DNA from: Terebella lapidaria
Lineage: Eukaryota > Annelida > Polychaeta > Terebellida > Terebellidae
NCBI GenBank assembly: GCA_949152475.1
Contig: OX424567.1
Span: forward strand, 17,571,402 to 17,635,401
Direction: 5' to 3'
Length of the DNA: 64,000 bases
Below the pieces are notes generated by a model, which had not been told where the DNA came from, did not search any database, and was given only the letters and a program-made list of their open reading frames with translations. Made by a program: the position numbers and the translations under genes. Below are positions 10,873-22,730 of the stretch, one piece after another (position 1 is the stretch's first letter; every line of letters starts with the position of its first letter).

Positions 10873-11825
10873 ATGGAGAGTTTACAGCTGACGACAGGTA
10901 ATTGGAACAGGGTGAGATAATATGCAACAAATAAGTTTAATACATACGGAGCCGCTGAGGCTCCGTTTACATATTATTGCGTTTATATCATTGCGTTCCC
11001 TCATCATTTCGTGTACTATTTTATACGATTACTATCGTTATGAAATTCACGTTGATTACCTTGGAAATAAATAGGAAACCCTGCATGCTGATGAGGTTTT
11101 CTAAGATTCTTGAATGTCTTTTTTCAGAATCTCCCAGCAAGCTGCCATCTTCGGAAAAACAATTGAAATTAACGCCTCGTAAGTGACATATTTTTTTACC
11201 ACGCATTTTTTCCACAATTCGCAACCAAAAAAATATATTATGTTAAAGTTTTATATTCCAATAGCTGTCTTAACGTCATGTTGCAATTAGCTGACTTTTT
11301 CAATAAAACCAAAACTTTTTTTTTTCCAGTGGACGAGTTTTGTGTGTTTCTCAGTGTGTTGGTTATCCTGACGATGTTGCTCATGAACGTTGATAAACTC
11401 ATTAAATGGTTTGTACTGTTATTTTACTATTTGATTATTATCATCACTTTTTCGATCGCTAATTGCACGGTCATTGTTGTAAAGGAATCCGTCAGAATTA
11501 TAGCCATATAATGAAATGAAATTTACACGAATTCTTATTTCTTTCACTGTGTTGTCTTTTTTCCTTAGTTAGGAGTTATTAGTTGAAAATGTTGATTTTT
11601 CATCCTCTCTGAGTTAGAAATTTTGATCGAGAATTCTTTTCGTTTTCAAGGATCTGTCGAAAGCGCCATCAAGCGGTGGAAACCATCACGGAGAGTGACG
11701 TAGAAGCGGAAAAGGACCCGGATATTTACACGAACAAAATGTCCGTCATCAACATTGACGGAAAAATCAGCGACTCCATGATGAAAAAGTCTCCGAGCTT
11801 CATCAGTAGCCAACTTAAACATTAA
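10873..11825 (+). CDS. Small single-pass membrane protein B (four exons)
   Basis: Second member of the small membrane-protein family. Exons are 10873-10897, 11128-11178, 11330-11408 and 11651-11825, in frame, 109 residues, intron phases 1, 1, 2. The N-terminal ~27 residues are polar (Ser/Thr/Lys) with no signal peptide. The TM exon (79 nt) encodes DEFCVFLSVLVILTMLL followed by MNVDKLIKW. Then come ICRKRHQ (basic, stop-transfer) and a tail rich in Asp, Glu and Ser. The MN-(V/I)-DK-(L/I)-(I/V)-K motif is shared with gene C, making B and C the closest pair. The nearest polyadenylation signal I see is AATAAA at 12303. Function unknown. Confidence 0.75.
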
Positions 11826-12430
11826 ATGGTGGGACTGAAGCTCCCCAGAACAACAGATACCTACCTCTAACTTCATGGAATTGCGCAACTGGCCAATTTG
11901 CATTTATTTATTTTGTGCTGTATTTGCATTTAATGTCATTATGAAATACATGTGTGAATTAATTTCGTTCCATTGTGCTGATAATATTTTATTTAGTAAT
12001 ATTTCATAGTGAATTTGATAGCATGTCCTCATACATATTTATACAATGAGATTGTTTTTTGTAAAAAAAAAAAAAAAATGCTCACATTTATCCGTTGGAA
12101 ACTATAATTTTGTACATGTACACAGTTCTCTACATTGAAATGTTTGCATTCTTATTTGCCTGTGAAAATTGAATGTTGAAAATTGTATACTGATGAATAG
12201 GGATTTATCGTAGTAATGATATCATTTATACATGTATGATATAATTATAATGCATTTATTATCCACTTCACTGTATAGTTTCGTGTCCCATGTAGTGTGA
12301 AAAATAAAGTTTGCATATTTACATATCTATAGAATCGTTCTCAAAGTTATTCATACTTTCTACCATCTCAATATTCACATGTATCTTAATATATGTTCAA
12401 CTAAAAGTCTATGCCATGACTAAAGGTCTA
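11826..12430. other. 3' flank of gene B
   Basis: Probably mostly the 3' untranslated region of gene B, up to the AATAAA at 12303-12308. There is an A-run at 12064-12078. No gene is seen. Confidence 0.4.
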
Positions 12431-13009
12431 TACTCTGATTTTTCCAACTCGTTTACACTGTTTTTAGCTGATATTTTTACGATGCTGAATGGTATAGTTT
12501 TATAACTTGGCATACTTCACCTCTGAGCTCTGAGTGAAACGGCAATTCTCTAATGAATTTCATACTTCTATCGTGAAAATTGAAAAAGTTAGCTATCTGT
12601 TCCAATGTTAAAATTAACCCAGTCATTGAATTTCGGGATTCGCACACAATTTTGTGCATTAGCTCGGTTTTATAGTGGAGCATTTTTTTCAAAATCAACA
12701 TGTTTGTGTAGGGTACAACCTAATGTGTCTTCTGGTCTAAAGCTACAACAATATTTCGAATCCTGATGGATGTAAGCAAGACCAAATCCTGCAATATACT
12801 CAGATTCTCGTGAGCCCGTTTTGGGCTGAAACACACATTGAGGTACATTGTAGATTGATAATTTCTTCAATTTTTGTGATAGTAGTCTGAACTTTGGTAG
12901 AAAATTGCCGTTTGATTCCCAGGTGAATAATGCAGTTATAGAACGATAACATTAAGCATCGCAAAATATCGTCAAAAAGCGGTGTAAACAAGTTAGAAAA
13001 ATCAAATTA
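12431..13009. repeat. MITE family 1, copy 2
   Basis: The left terminus 'TACTCTGATTTTTCCAACTC' follows TA. An inverted right arm ('GGTGTAAACAAGTTAGAAAA' then ATCAAATTA) closes the element. The arms extend inward ~200 bases ('TAACTTGGCATACTTCACCT' and its complement). The centre contains a 'CACATTGAGGTACATTGTAG' region that resembles its counterpart in copy 4. Non-coding. Confidence 0.8.
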
Positions 13010-13774
13010 GGGCCTACGTCAAATTATCAGTGTTTCCACTCAATTTCAGTATTATTTTGTGTTATTTACTAACGTCTCACGAAGCTACATTGCTTGAAAC
13101 AGAGAGGAGAGGAGTACCAAACCACTCTATAATGGAGTTCTGAGTCAAAGACGGTCAAATTATTTGACAAATAAATGACAATAGTAATAATACTATAGAT
13201 ATTTGTTTTTTGTTTTTTGTTTTTTTTTTTATTTTTTTTTTTTCATATATAACAGCTACATTAACTATAATAATGATAATAAAGCATGTTAGATGTAATA
13301 CATGTAAACTAGTAATTATCAGTACCCAGTTGCACGCCCTACGCGTGCAGGGCGTGTAGTTATTGTTAATTCACTGTGTTCTTCATTGCAAATTATCTCG
13401 TTTTAGTCTGTTCCTTTAGACATTTCGATTATTTTTGTTATATGAGGTTTTTTTCATAATCGCATTATCCTGCCAGCTTTTTGATATGTAGCCTACCACC
13501 CACGCACTTTGATATTATCGTGTCATGTTTTTTGTTTTGTCATCGACTATGCTTCGTTTGATGCCAACTACAATAGAAAGCAATTGGGTGCCATGAAAGT
13601 TTGTTTGGATTAATTAGAACTGTTGTTGATGTTATTAATGAAACAGGGAACAGTCTTTTTTGTTCAACTGCCAATACCGCTGTAATTACATATTCATAAC
13701 TGTCAAAACTCGTGGAGTTTGGGTATATATATCAAATGTGCACGATCGAAAATAATAATTCATTCTGCAGCAAA
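13010..13774. other. Upstream region of gene C
   Basis: T-runs at 13205-13243 and a short GC palindrome (GCCCTACGCGTGCAGGGC type) at about 13336-13354 are visible. No coding sequence is supported. The promoter of gene C should lie in the last few hundred bases; a TATATATA run sits at 13724-13731, about 45-50 bases before ATG 13775. Confidence 0.4.
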
Positions 13775-15073
13775 ATGGAGAAACACATTGAGGATATAGT
13801 CTTCCATTACGGTAAAAGTTATTGTTTATCATTATTCTTCACTATTATTCTACGATTACAAGTACTGGTAAAATAAGTGTCAGTTTGGCAAGATTTCTAA
13901 CCGATAGTTGAACTTTACAGAAGACACCACACCGCATGTAGATGTTACACAAACAAGGGCAACAGATATTCCGCGTTCATGTAAGTAAATGTATTTTATG
14001 ATCGGGAATGCCTGACTTCACAGGTATACTCTGATTTTTTGTCACCTCTATACATATGTATCTGTCCATAATTCAGTCACTGTAAAACGCGAGCATTTTA
14101 TTTCGTGAAAGGTACTCGCGAAATTAAAAAAACTCATGAACATTCAGCTGTCACGAAAAACAAGTGAACTCGGCTATATATACTGAAAGCTATTAAGATG
14201 TAACTTCCACCTGGGAGCCAGACGGTAATCTCCCAAAAAGTTTCAGTCTTTAGCCGGAAAACTCGAATAGTTGGCAATTAAGGACCAATGTTCTAGCCAA
14301 ATTCAAGAAATTCGCCGTTTGACTCCCAGGTGATGTAGGCCAAGTTATAACACAATACCATTCAGCATCGCAACAAAAAAAAAATTAGCCCAAGGATAAA
14401 GAAAGATTACCGGAATATGTACAGTTCAATAGGTTATCGGACCATAGGTTCGTAACCTGAAAAAAAAAACGATTTAAACGAGTTACTAAAAATCAAAGCA
14501 GGGTAAACACACCATCATTCTAATCATAAATTAATATAATTAGTTTCAAAGGTTCATATTTCCGTGACGTTGAATGGAACTGTGTCATAACGTGGCATTG
14601 CATACATCTTTTACAACACATGTAATGCATATGTTCCTGCCTTAAATTAGGATGTGTTTGACTTTTGTTTTCAGTAATAGAATTGTGTGTAGTTCTTGCT
14701 GTGGCGGCTGTTTTATTCGCTCTGTTGATGAACATTGACAAGATTGTTAAAAGGTAAGAGCATTTGTATTTTTTACGATTCTTAAAAAGGCCCAGGCGTA
14801 TGCACACCCTCTAAAAAAACTCAAACATTGTAAAGTAGTACACATTGTGAAATTGTAGAAATGCAGTTTAATATTTTTCATTGCAGAATTCGGCACAAGC
14901 GCTCTCGAAGTGATTCAAAGCTGGGTCATGACGTCACGATTCTTGAAGACCCGGATCGATCGAAATGCAAAGTACAAGTTGTTGGCGAGATTGGAACGAA
15001 ATACCCATCTATTTTGAAGAATTCCGATTTGATTCTAAATAACAATACATGTGAAAAAGGTGTACTGGTATAA
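13775..15073 (+). CDS. Small single-pass membrane protein C (four exons)
   Basis: Third member of the family. Exons are 13775-13811, 13921-13980, 14675-14753 and 14887-15073, in frame, 120 residues, intron phases 1, 1, 2. The N-terminus is acidic with no signal peptide. The 79-nt TM exon encodes IELCVVLAVAAVLFALL followed by MNIDKIVKR. Next comes a strongly basic IRHKRSRS patch. The tail is about 60 residues and ends in GVLV, which has the shape of a PDZ-binding terminus. Intron 2 was enlarged by a MITE (14027-14505). AATAAA is at 15166-15171. The next gene (D) converges on it tail to tail, with its own signal at 15241-15246 (TTTATT on the top strand), so the two transcripts need not overlap. 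Confidence 0.77.
14027..14505. repeat. MITE family 1, copy 3, inside intron 2 of gene C
   Basis: The left end 'TACTCTGATTTTTTGTCACC' follows TA. The right end is a decayed inverted copy ('AAACGAGTTACTAAAAATCA'). The middle retains 'CCAGACGGTAATCTCCCAAA' against 'CGCCGTTTGACTCCCAGGTG' as inverted arms. It lies wholly within the intron between the second exon and the TM exon of gene C and does not touch the splice sites. Confidence 0.7.
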
Positions 15074-15386
15074 CAAAGAGACAATTTGCAAGTGGAGAAA
15101 ATTGCATGTAATTCGACTAATTACTGATATTTTTAGGTTTTTGGGGAGTAACTAAAATCATGGGAAATAAAATTTGTTTGTGTGTTCTCGGTGATACCAT
15201 ACAAACAATAAACAATATACATGTTTATAAATGATGTTTTTTTATTATTACTAGTCACTTGAATAACTCACGATATACACTGTACACATAACGTAACATT
15301 ACTGGTTTGACACAATAACATTTTCAAGCGTGTGTAAAATAATGATAAATGTTAAAAGCTATTCAATGATTCAATTAAAATAATAA
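15074..15386. other. Convergent 3' ends of genes C and D
   Basis: Shared 3' region of two convergent genes. The plus-strand signal AATAAA is at 15166-15171 and the minus-strand signal (AATAAA read from the bottom strand) is at 15241-15246. No other feature is seen. Confidence 0.5.
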
Positions 15387-16072
15387 TCAATCCTGATCAT
15401 CAGTTATCCGATTTTGTCGCCAGGAATAATCCACGCGGTTGTTTTTCCTGAAATAGAAACATCTTTCACACGGCAATGTGGTGAATAAATAAAAGTAGTG
15501 ACTCGCACTTAGTATGCACTGCACAATATACATTGAAAGAAATAACATGTATACATAATACTGAATTACTGTACGTACTTGACCATGTAATATTTGACGC
15601 CTCCCATGATTATGGTCGCAAGGCACATCACGGCAATCAATGCGTACAAGCCATACACTGAAATACAAACAAATTTCAATATTTTCCACAATGTGAAAAG
15701 CATCTCGCATCAAATTATTTCGTGTCAATTACATGTTCAATTAATTGACATATCCATACACTAGATAGGCAAGTTAGAATGTTATAACTGCAAATGAATA
15801 CTAGATTTTTTCGACTTCTGATTCATGTGAATTTTGAATATATTCCGTCCACTTACACAGATGGGTTTTATCGAAAGATGAGTCCGACGCGTCTGGATCT
15901 CCCGTAGTCAAGGGGTCAGTGATATTGTAAACTGTATAATTAAAATGAATGATGATGTCACATTGAATAAAATTAACAATAACAACAATTACTCTGTTTG
16001 ATAATAACAAAATAGCCCAACAAATATATAGATTGTTTTTTTTAAATCAGGCTCACCTGTCCCGTTTGACAT
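15387..16072 (-). CDS. Small single-pass membrane protein D (four exons)
   Basis: Fourth member, on the opposite strand. Exons from 5' to 3' are 16057-16072, 15857-15931, 15579-15657 and 15387-15447, in frame, 76 residues, intron phases 1, 1, 2. The first exon is only 16 nt and encodes MSNGT plus one base. The N-terminal segment carries two sequons (NGT, NIT) and is acidic, as expected for a luminal or extracellular side. The 79-nt TM exon encodes LYALIAVMCLATIIMGGV. The short tail is basic then acidic (KNNR... to DDQD). The exon-intron plan, not the sequence, ties it to genes A-C. Confidence 0.72.
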
Positions 16073-17701
16073 GTTTGCCGAGTAAAGTCAGAGAGCTCTC
16101 TGGTATAGTCATGATCTTTTCTCCCATCTATGCTGGTTACCATTATAGTAGCCATGGTAACATTTTGAATGAAAGGCGTGATTTTACGTAAAATGATGAT
16201 CATTCCATGGAACTCCAAGGAACTGTTTCATTTTGGTTATATTTAGCCTAGCCCACTTGTGTTTAGCCCACCTAATGAAGTAATGGCCAATTTTTTGGTC
16301 GCACCGACTCGCACGAATTATCTAATGGTGCCTACAATATATTTCTTTCATTTGATTGCATAAACAAACTGGACTGATCAAATCACAATGTATTTGAAGT
16401 ATTTGCAGTGTTGCAGAAAATATTTCCGCCCTTGGGGGCAGAAACTCATATTCTATGTGAACTAATCTCAAAATCTATAATAACCAATCAGAGTCCATTA
16501 TCGAAGTCAGTTCCACATCTAACCAATCACAGCAATGGTCTGTCCCACGCTCAAACAATCACAATTCTTCTTCTGACACACACACACAGGATTATGGTTA
16601 GTAGATCTACCACATATATCTGACACTTAAAATACATACATCATGGTTTGTTCTATATTGCTCGTTTGCATGGACCCCGGCGAACTCCCATGGGCCAGGC
16701 CTACAGTACTAACACTGGGGTATACACATTTCGCCGGAGCCCAGACGTGGGTCATATGGAAAACCATGGAATAATTCATAATTTGTTTGTACCTAGGCAC
16801 ACTGATTGTGACAGAATATTACAGAGATTCCCTGTGAATAAGCAGTAGAAGCATTTACGGAAAATCAATCATAATCCCATACGAAATCGAATACAATGAT
16901 AGGCCTGCCGACGCCATAAGGGCGTATTTTTCAAACAAAGTTCGTAGACGATTTTGTTCAACGCCGTGTAAATTGAACATGTCATATGAATGTATTTCAT
17001 TTTAATTTCGTGCTTTGATGCACCTTATCCTAAAAGATAAGCTTTACGTATTCAACTTGTCTTGTATAATGGCCGAATATTATTGTCAATATTCCTTTTT
17101 AAATGTAAAATGCAATAAAAAAAATCTTCATGGGTGTTTTTTTTCTCGCTAACCTCCGCTGTGAAGCGCCTATTTGCGATGATTCGCTGTACCTGTTTAT
17201 TAGGCCAAAATGACACAGATGTATAGCCCATGCAAAGATGTTTTATTTATGCCCACGGTATCAACCTCCTTGTGAATGTTTCCGAAACACCTTTGCGAAT
17301 AGACTTTCAAAGTAATCTTTTTATTGATCCAATTTTATTGAGAACCAAAACAAATCGATAGTCATAATTGTTTCACTGTGACATGTGGTTCTTGGAATTC
17401 TTGCTGTTATCTGAAAGAACAAACCCGATCATATTTGAAATACCTTGTATGAAAATAGGGGATTCGAATGAATAATCAACGTATTAGATGGCACATTCAG
17501 ACAAGTCTAAACATGAATGTAATGTATAACAATACAAAACATAACTAAAAGTTCAGAATGAAAACGAAAAATTCATCCCAAAATAGTAATAATAACTAAA
17601 CTATAGAGACGATCATTATCAGCTTGCTCATATACATTATATGATTTAGGTCAACTAAACGATACCCGTTAAGTCGAGAGGTCGTTGATTCGCGATGTCG
17701 A
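16073..17701. other. Non-coding stretch between gene D and the LDLa/trefoil gene
   Basis: The part near 16073-16250 should carry the gene D promoter. Further left-to-right there is an ACACAC run at 16579-16590. I see no gene. Frames at 16408-16848 lack splice logic and family features. Confidence 0.4.
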
Positions 17702-20700
17702 TCAGTACTCCAGGCAGGTGACTGTGACAGTCGGGCTGGAGTGCCAGTCGTTGTTGCTGTCGGCCTCCTCCCAGCCTCCTGTCGCCGCGTCCGGGTTAAG
17801 GTTGTCAGTCACCCAGCGGGTCCCTATCGGGGGGGGCGGGGGTGGCATGAAGGAATGATTAAGGCGATTTGTTTTTTTATTTTTTGGTTTACGAACGATG
17901 GATGAAAAAATGTTTGGTCGGAGGGAGGAATGAAAATAAAAATAAAATTGATTCAAATGTAGTGTCGGGGAAAATAAAATCTTTGAAGAGTATAAATTAT
18001 GCTTAAAAGCATAAATCAGGAATAATGAACAGTTTTTTTTTTATTATAAATGCACAAAAACAAAAAATGTTCTTTTGTTTCAAAGCAAAAGTAACACCTC
18101 GTGAATACGCCTGATGCAAACTCAAAAAGATTTAGCTCCTTTCAACATTTTAAAATTTCCACATGAAAAAAATTGCTATCGGAGGAAATAAAAAAAAAAT
18201 CTCAATTTTATTTTTATTGTCAAAACAGAAAATTTAGGGTCGGAGGGTTTGTAAACCAAGAAATAAAAAATAAATCGCCTAACGGACGAAATGCAGTGCA
18301 ATTTTTTTTTTAATTTATATTTACCTTCTTTTCACACGTCAATTACCAATATTGTTGAGTGAAGTAACGTTTATAGGACAAATGCAAATTACAAGAATCG
18401 AAACTGAAAAATGAAACACGCTTTGCATGGCCGTAGTTTCGTTTTGCCCTTACCGAATCAACTTGAATTTTTTACGTCCTAATTGGGTGTCGAGCAATTT
18501 TTACCATTTTTCAGTTAGACTTCTAGCTTCAAAATTAAAATTTTAATTTCAAAGCAGTCAAGAATGAGATATCCCATAAATTCCATTGAATCCACAGGCA
18601 TTTCGTCATGTTTATGCCCCTACGGAATAAACCTATTGTGGTGATTCTGCGTCAGAAGACATTCTGGAGTATTTCAAGTAAATACACTATTTAAAATATA
18701 GTCAGCCCAAGTAGTTTATGCGATCGTATGATCAAGTGATCATATATGAAATATACTTGTAATCATAACGTTGTGATAGTAATTTGCTGGGTGAACCTAC
18801 CGAAGAAAAGGCTGCAAGGCACGGCTCCTGCGAGCCACGAGCTCTCCTCCGAGTAGTAATACAGGTAGACATAATTAAGCACGTCGCTCAGGTATACAGG
18901 GAGCAGTTCGCCGTGAGGTCCCGCACACGTCATGTCCGGTACCAGCGTGTATGTGCCGGGTACGAACGGCCGCTGAGTTGACAACGTGACGCCCGCTATC
19001 TCATAACGCTGGCAGACTGGTGGAAGGGAAAAAGTTAGTGTTGGCGTTTGTTATTTTTGTGCATATGATGAATGAAGCATTCAATTTTTTAAAGACTTAG
19101 GGCGAAGTTTGCCCCCGAAACCCCGTAAGTCTAAACAACGAGACATTCTGCTCAAAATCTACCATCGTGTGAAAATAACAGTCCTGTGTCTCTTGAAAAA
19201 GTTATATATATTCAGTTCGGCGATATTGTTACTATTATAACAAACGAATGTATTATTTCGATCGTTGGACCACTGACCTTTAGGCTTATAGCACCACATG
19301 GTTTTGCGCTTTCTCGGTGCACAGCAGGCTCCCATACACATGCACTCGTGGTTCGAGACGCCCTTCCAGCCTCCGTTCTCACGGAGGGAGTTCGCTAAGA
19401 GGGGCTCACACACTGGTTTGTGTGCGTATGGGGGGGGGGGAGGGGGTAAATGGTTCTATAAGGGTATTTGGGTAGTTTATCTCAATTTTTGAGTAGTTTA
19501 TCTTGATTTTTTTTCCATTGTCTTGTGGGTGTTTTTTTTATTATTATTTTCTATGTACTTTACTTACGTTGAGATTTTTTGCGCAAAACATCTGTAAAAA
19601 AACAAACAAACAATAATTGCGTTAGTTGATATTTTCTTCGCTGATATATTTCAGTATTGTTTACAATTTCAGGATATCCAATGATGTACCTTAGCAAAAA
19701 AAACCTAAATATCGGTTTGAAATGATTCGGGAACATTTGAGTCTTTTGTTTCTATGCTATATGCCTACCCGCAAACTTAAGATAACAAACTCCATAGGTT
19801 TTGAATTCTGTATTCAAACATGCGGATTATATTGGCATGTCTTTGTTTTTGTAATATTAACTGCACCCTCGGCCCTAGGCACTAGGCTGCAGACTTGGAG
19901 CTCGATATGTTTTGGATTTGCGTATGATCACGAATTAGGCCTGCGTGCAGACTTTTTGAATCACTTGGCGCAAGGTAAGCTTTGAATTTCGTATTATCCT
20001 CTGACTTTTCGAAACACTTGGAACTCGGTAAGTTTTTAATATCGTACTATCGTACTACCGTACTACAGCAGACATTTTAAAACACGTGGCGCTCGGAACG
20101 TCGGTGTTTTTTATATAATCTGTAGTTTTTTTTAAAGAAATCCGAGCCTTTTTAAAACACTTGGGTCGATAGGTTCCGGTTTCTATATTATTACCTGTAG
20201 TCTTTTTAAAACACTTGGGGCTCGGTACGTCATGGTTTCTGTACTCCCAGCAACAGCCTTCCGTCAGGCAAGATTCCCTGTCGGAGAAGGACACACCCTC
20301 CATACATTTTTCTCTATCCTCTGGGAAAATCGAGCATTCGCAACCTGCCAAATAAAAATGTAACAAAATTTGAACGGGATAAAAACTGAACCAACACACA
20401 ATCTTTACCTTAGATGTTGTGTGTGTGTGTGTGTTTTGATCGTACTGTTTGCAAATATTTGTATTTATTAATTGTATCATTGATTCCCGATTTGTCATGT
20501 ATTGAACATGTTTAGTGCAAGTTGTATTCGCTGCGGTTAGCCGTAAACAATATTTTTTTGCAAAATATTTCATAACATTGATCATGAATCAACAAATCAA
20601 CGCATTTGTAAAATGTTGATGGAGAATAAGCATTGTGAAACTGACCTGAGATACAGTTCACTTCGTCTTTTCCGTCCGGGCACTGTTCCGTTCCGTCACA

Positions 20701-22730
20701 CTCCATCGCACACGTAACCCCGTCCTCGCAGTCAAACTCCTCCGGGCCACAACGCTTGGTTAATGCCCGCTTGTAGCGCGGGCCCGCGTCCCTCCTACTC
20801 GCTGATTGGATAGAAAAGCAAACGGATCTTACTGAAATAAATGTATGATATCTTTCAAATGCTCTGTTGGGAAGTCATTCTCTACTGTGTTCCACAAAGT
20901 CTACAGTGATTTTCACTCAAATTGTTATTCCCCTGTTAAGAAACACAAATTAAAGTTTTATTCAATTATCTAAGATATTTTGCGCCAAAATCTAACTGGA
21001 CAAAGTTTGAGAAAAAGACGAACAACAGTGGAACCGAAGCAAAATCAACCTATATTTTCAGCCATATGAGTGAGAATTGAACACTGAATTGAGAATTGAA
21101 TAAGAATTGAAATCTACGGCAGGACACTTACGATGCGTTTCGTCATTTTCAGGAATACATTGTTCCCATGTCGCCTCCACACACTCATTTCGCATGCAGA
21201 CTTTTTTATCACGACATTTGGGGTGACAATCACCGAATGGGCCTGGAATTATCATATGTTAAGGTCGTTCACAAATAAACTATTACTACTTAAATATTTA
21301 CACAGTATTGAAATAGTTGGTAGGCCTAATGAATGGCAAGTATCAACTGCTTTTACATGAGAGATCACCACTTCCTCCTCCATATATATCCAAGCTAGTC
21401 TAAACTAGCCGTGCTGTCGCTATACCAGCAACACTGTTTTATCGCCTAATCGCGCCCGTTATTGCAACTCGATCCATTGTCATGAAACCTGATAAAGCAT
21501 CGTTTGAACATACCAGTCAGAGCTGATCTGGCATCAGACGCTCTCTTCAAATGGCAGTGTATGAGTTTTCTCACGACAGCCGCTAAATAGCGTGTCAACT
21601 CCAGATTTTATCCATGAAAGGTCAATTTCAAGGTCACTTTTTGGTTCGGTACCGATACGGACGTTATCTCTAATCATATCGATTGAGCTAGCAATCGGTA
21701 TTTCAACCCCAAGTTAATCCAAGGTCAAAATCAAGGTCACATGATGTATATGGTCATATGAGGTCGATTCCATTCTTTTTTTCCCCACAACTACGCAACA
21801 CAAATTGAAAAACAGCATTAAAGCTATATAATCACTTTTAGAATTGACAAAATTAATTCATTCTGTGGTAGCTTTATTTTGTCTATAGAATGAGATATCG
21901 TACAAATTTGGGTTTGAAAATGTGTATTATGTGCCTAAATTGAGTTGCCAAATCAAGATTCAAATCATTTTTTTCCTCAAAGCGGCCCGCCTAGCGAGCG
22001 ATTTCTACACACAGTCTCGTGACGTCATTGGTATTTGTGTAGATACTGTGGCAACCGGCAATGTAGGCAGGCCGATCATTATCTATCCAGTGTTTTCATG
22101 CACGATTAACGGCAATTTTCTGAGTATCTGTTGTCGAACTGTGCATATTTCCTACATATTCCTGACTCTCTCGAGATGTAGTTTCAAGTATGCGTGACAA
22201 ACAAGAACGCTAAATTTGGCTGATTTTAAAATTGATTCCAACTTTAAAAATTTATATGATACATCGCGATCAAAATTCGTCCCAGCAAATATCTTTGGAA
22301 ATCGTTGATGCGAATTAAACATCATGTGATTTTTAGGATCATCGGAAGATTTGATCATATAAAAATTATCCGCTTCGTTCGTTCTTAATATTGGAGCTTT
22401 TATATCATGTATAATGATCCCCATGAAAATCAAAAGGGGAAACAAATTACAGCTTATCATGCACTCACAAATTTTCATAACAATCCATCTAAAACTGTGA
22501 TTTTGCGCGATTAAGAGACAAATATGGAAATGCGGCGGTAAAAATCATGACAAAAAAGTATCTCCGACTTGTGTTCCATAAATAAAATACTATAAAAAAT
22601 AATTATCAATTTCCGAACCATAGAGAAAGACGTATATATGCTAATGAATATTATAATAAATATACAAATACAACTAACTGATCGCTGAGCAGAAAGCCAA
22701 ACACAGCAATGCGACTAAAATCCGTAACAT
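17702..22730 (-). CDS. Secreted LDLa + trefoil (P-type) domain protein, eight exons
   Basis: Exons 5' to 3': 22679-22730, 21132-21242, 20646-20801, 20195-20344, a 24-nt microexon 19568-19591, 19278-19412, 18801-19016 and 17702-17823. They join in frame (321 residues), and every intron is phase 1, as is usual for shuffled extracellular modules. Order: signal peptide (MLRILVALLCLAFCSA); a small Cys-rich segment (DCHPKCRDKKVC..NEC); an LDL-receptor class A module (FDCEDGVTC..CDGTEQCPDGKDEVNC); a trefoil module (CECSIF..REKC..CLTEGCCWEY..PKCF); a second Cys-rich piece (HECMCMGACC); and a C-terminal module of about 110 residues over two exons (PGTYTLVPDMTC, YLYYYSEESSWLAG, GGWEEAD, TVTCLEY) that I recognise only as an uncharacterised extracellular repeat. 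Secreted or mucus-associated roles are plausible. The microexon is the least certain part; the gene stays in frame without it. Confidence 0.8.
18410..18665. repeat. Partial copy of MITE family 2 (left half), in an intron
   Basis: Matches the left half of the full element at 29546-30099 in the same order: 'GAAACACGCTTTGCATGGCC', 'AATCAACTTGAATTTTT', 'CTAATTGGGTGTC', then 'TTTATGCCCCTACGGAATAA' and 'ACCTATTGTGGTGATTC'. It lies in the last intron of the LDLa/trefoil gene. Confidence 0.65.
19960..20225 (-). repeat. Decayed tandem copies of the trefoil exon's 3' end
   Basis: The last ~30 bases of the trefoil exon (encoding PSPKCFKK) recur about five times going downstream on the minus strand: near 20210, 20155, 20085, 20020 and 19970 ('AAACACTTGG'-type on the top strand, variants AACACGTGG and ATCACTTGG). 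Copies are spaced roughly 50-70 bases apart and get more decayed with distance. Some retain donor-like GT after them. The first two still read TYRPKCFKK and DVPSATCFK in frame with the exon if it is read through its donor. Confidence 0.65.

Noticed and set aside
20055-20585. 176-codon minus-strand frame over the trefoil exon
   Set aside because: Only 20195-20344 is real exon; the flanks are intron sequence read through (AT-rich, with acceptor and donor at the exon borders).
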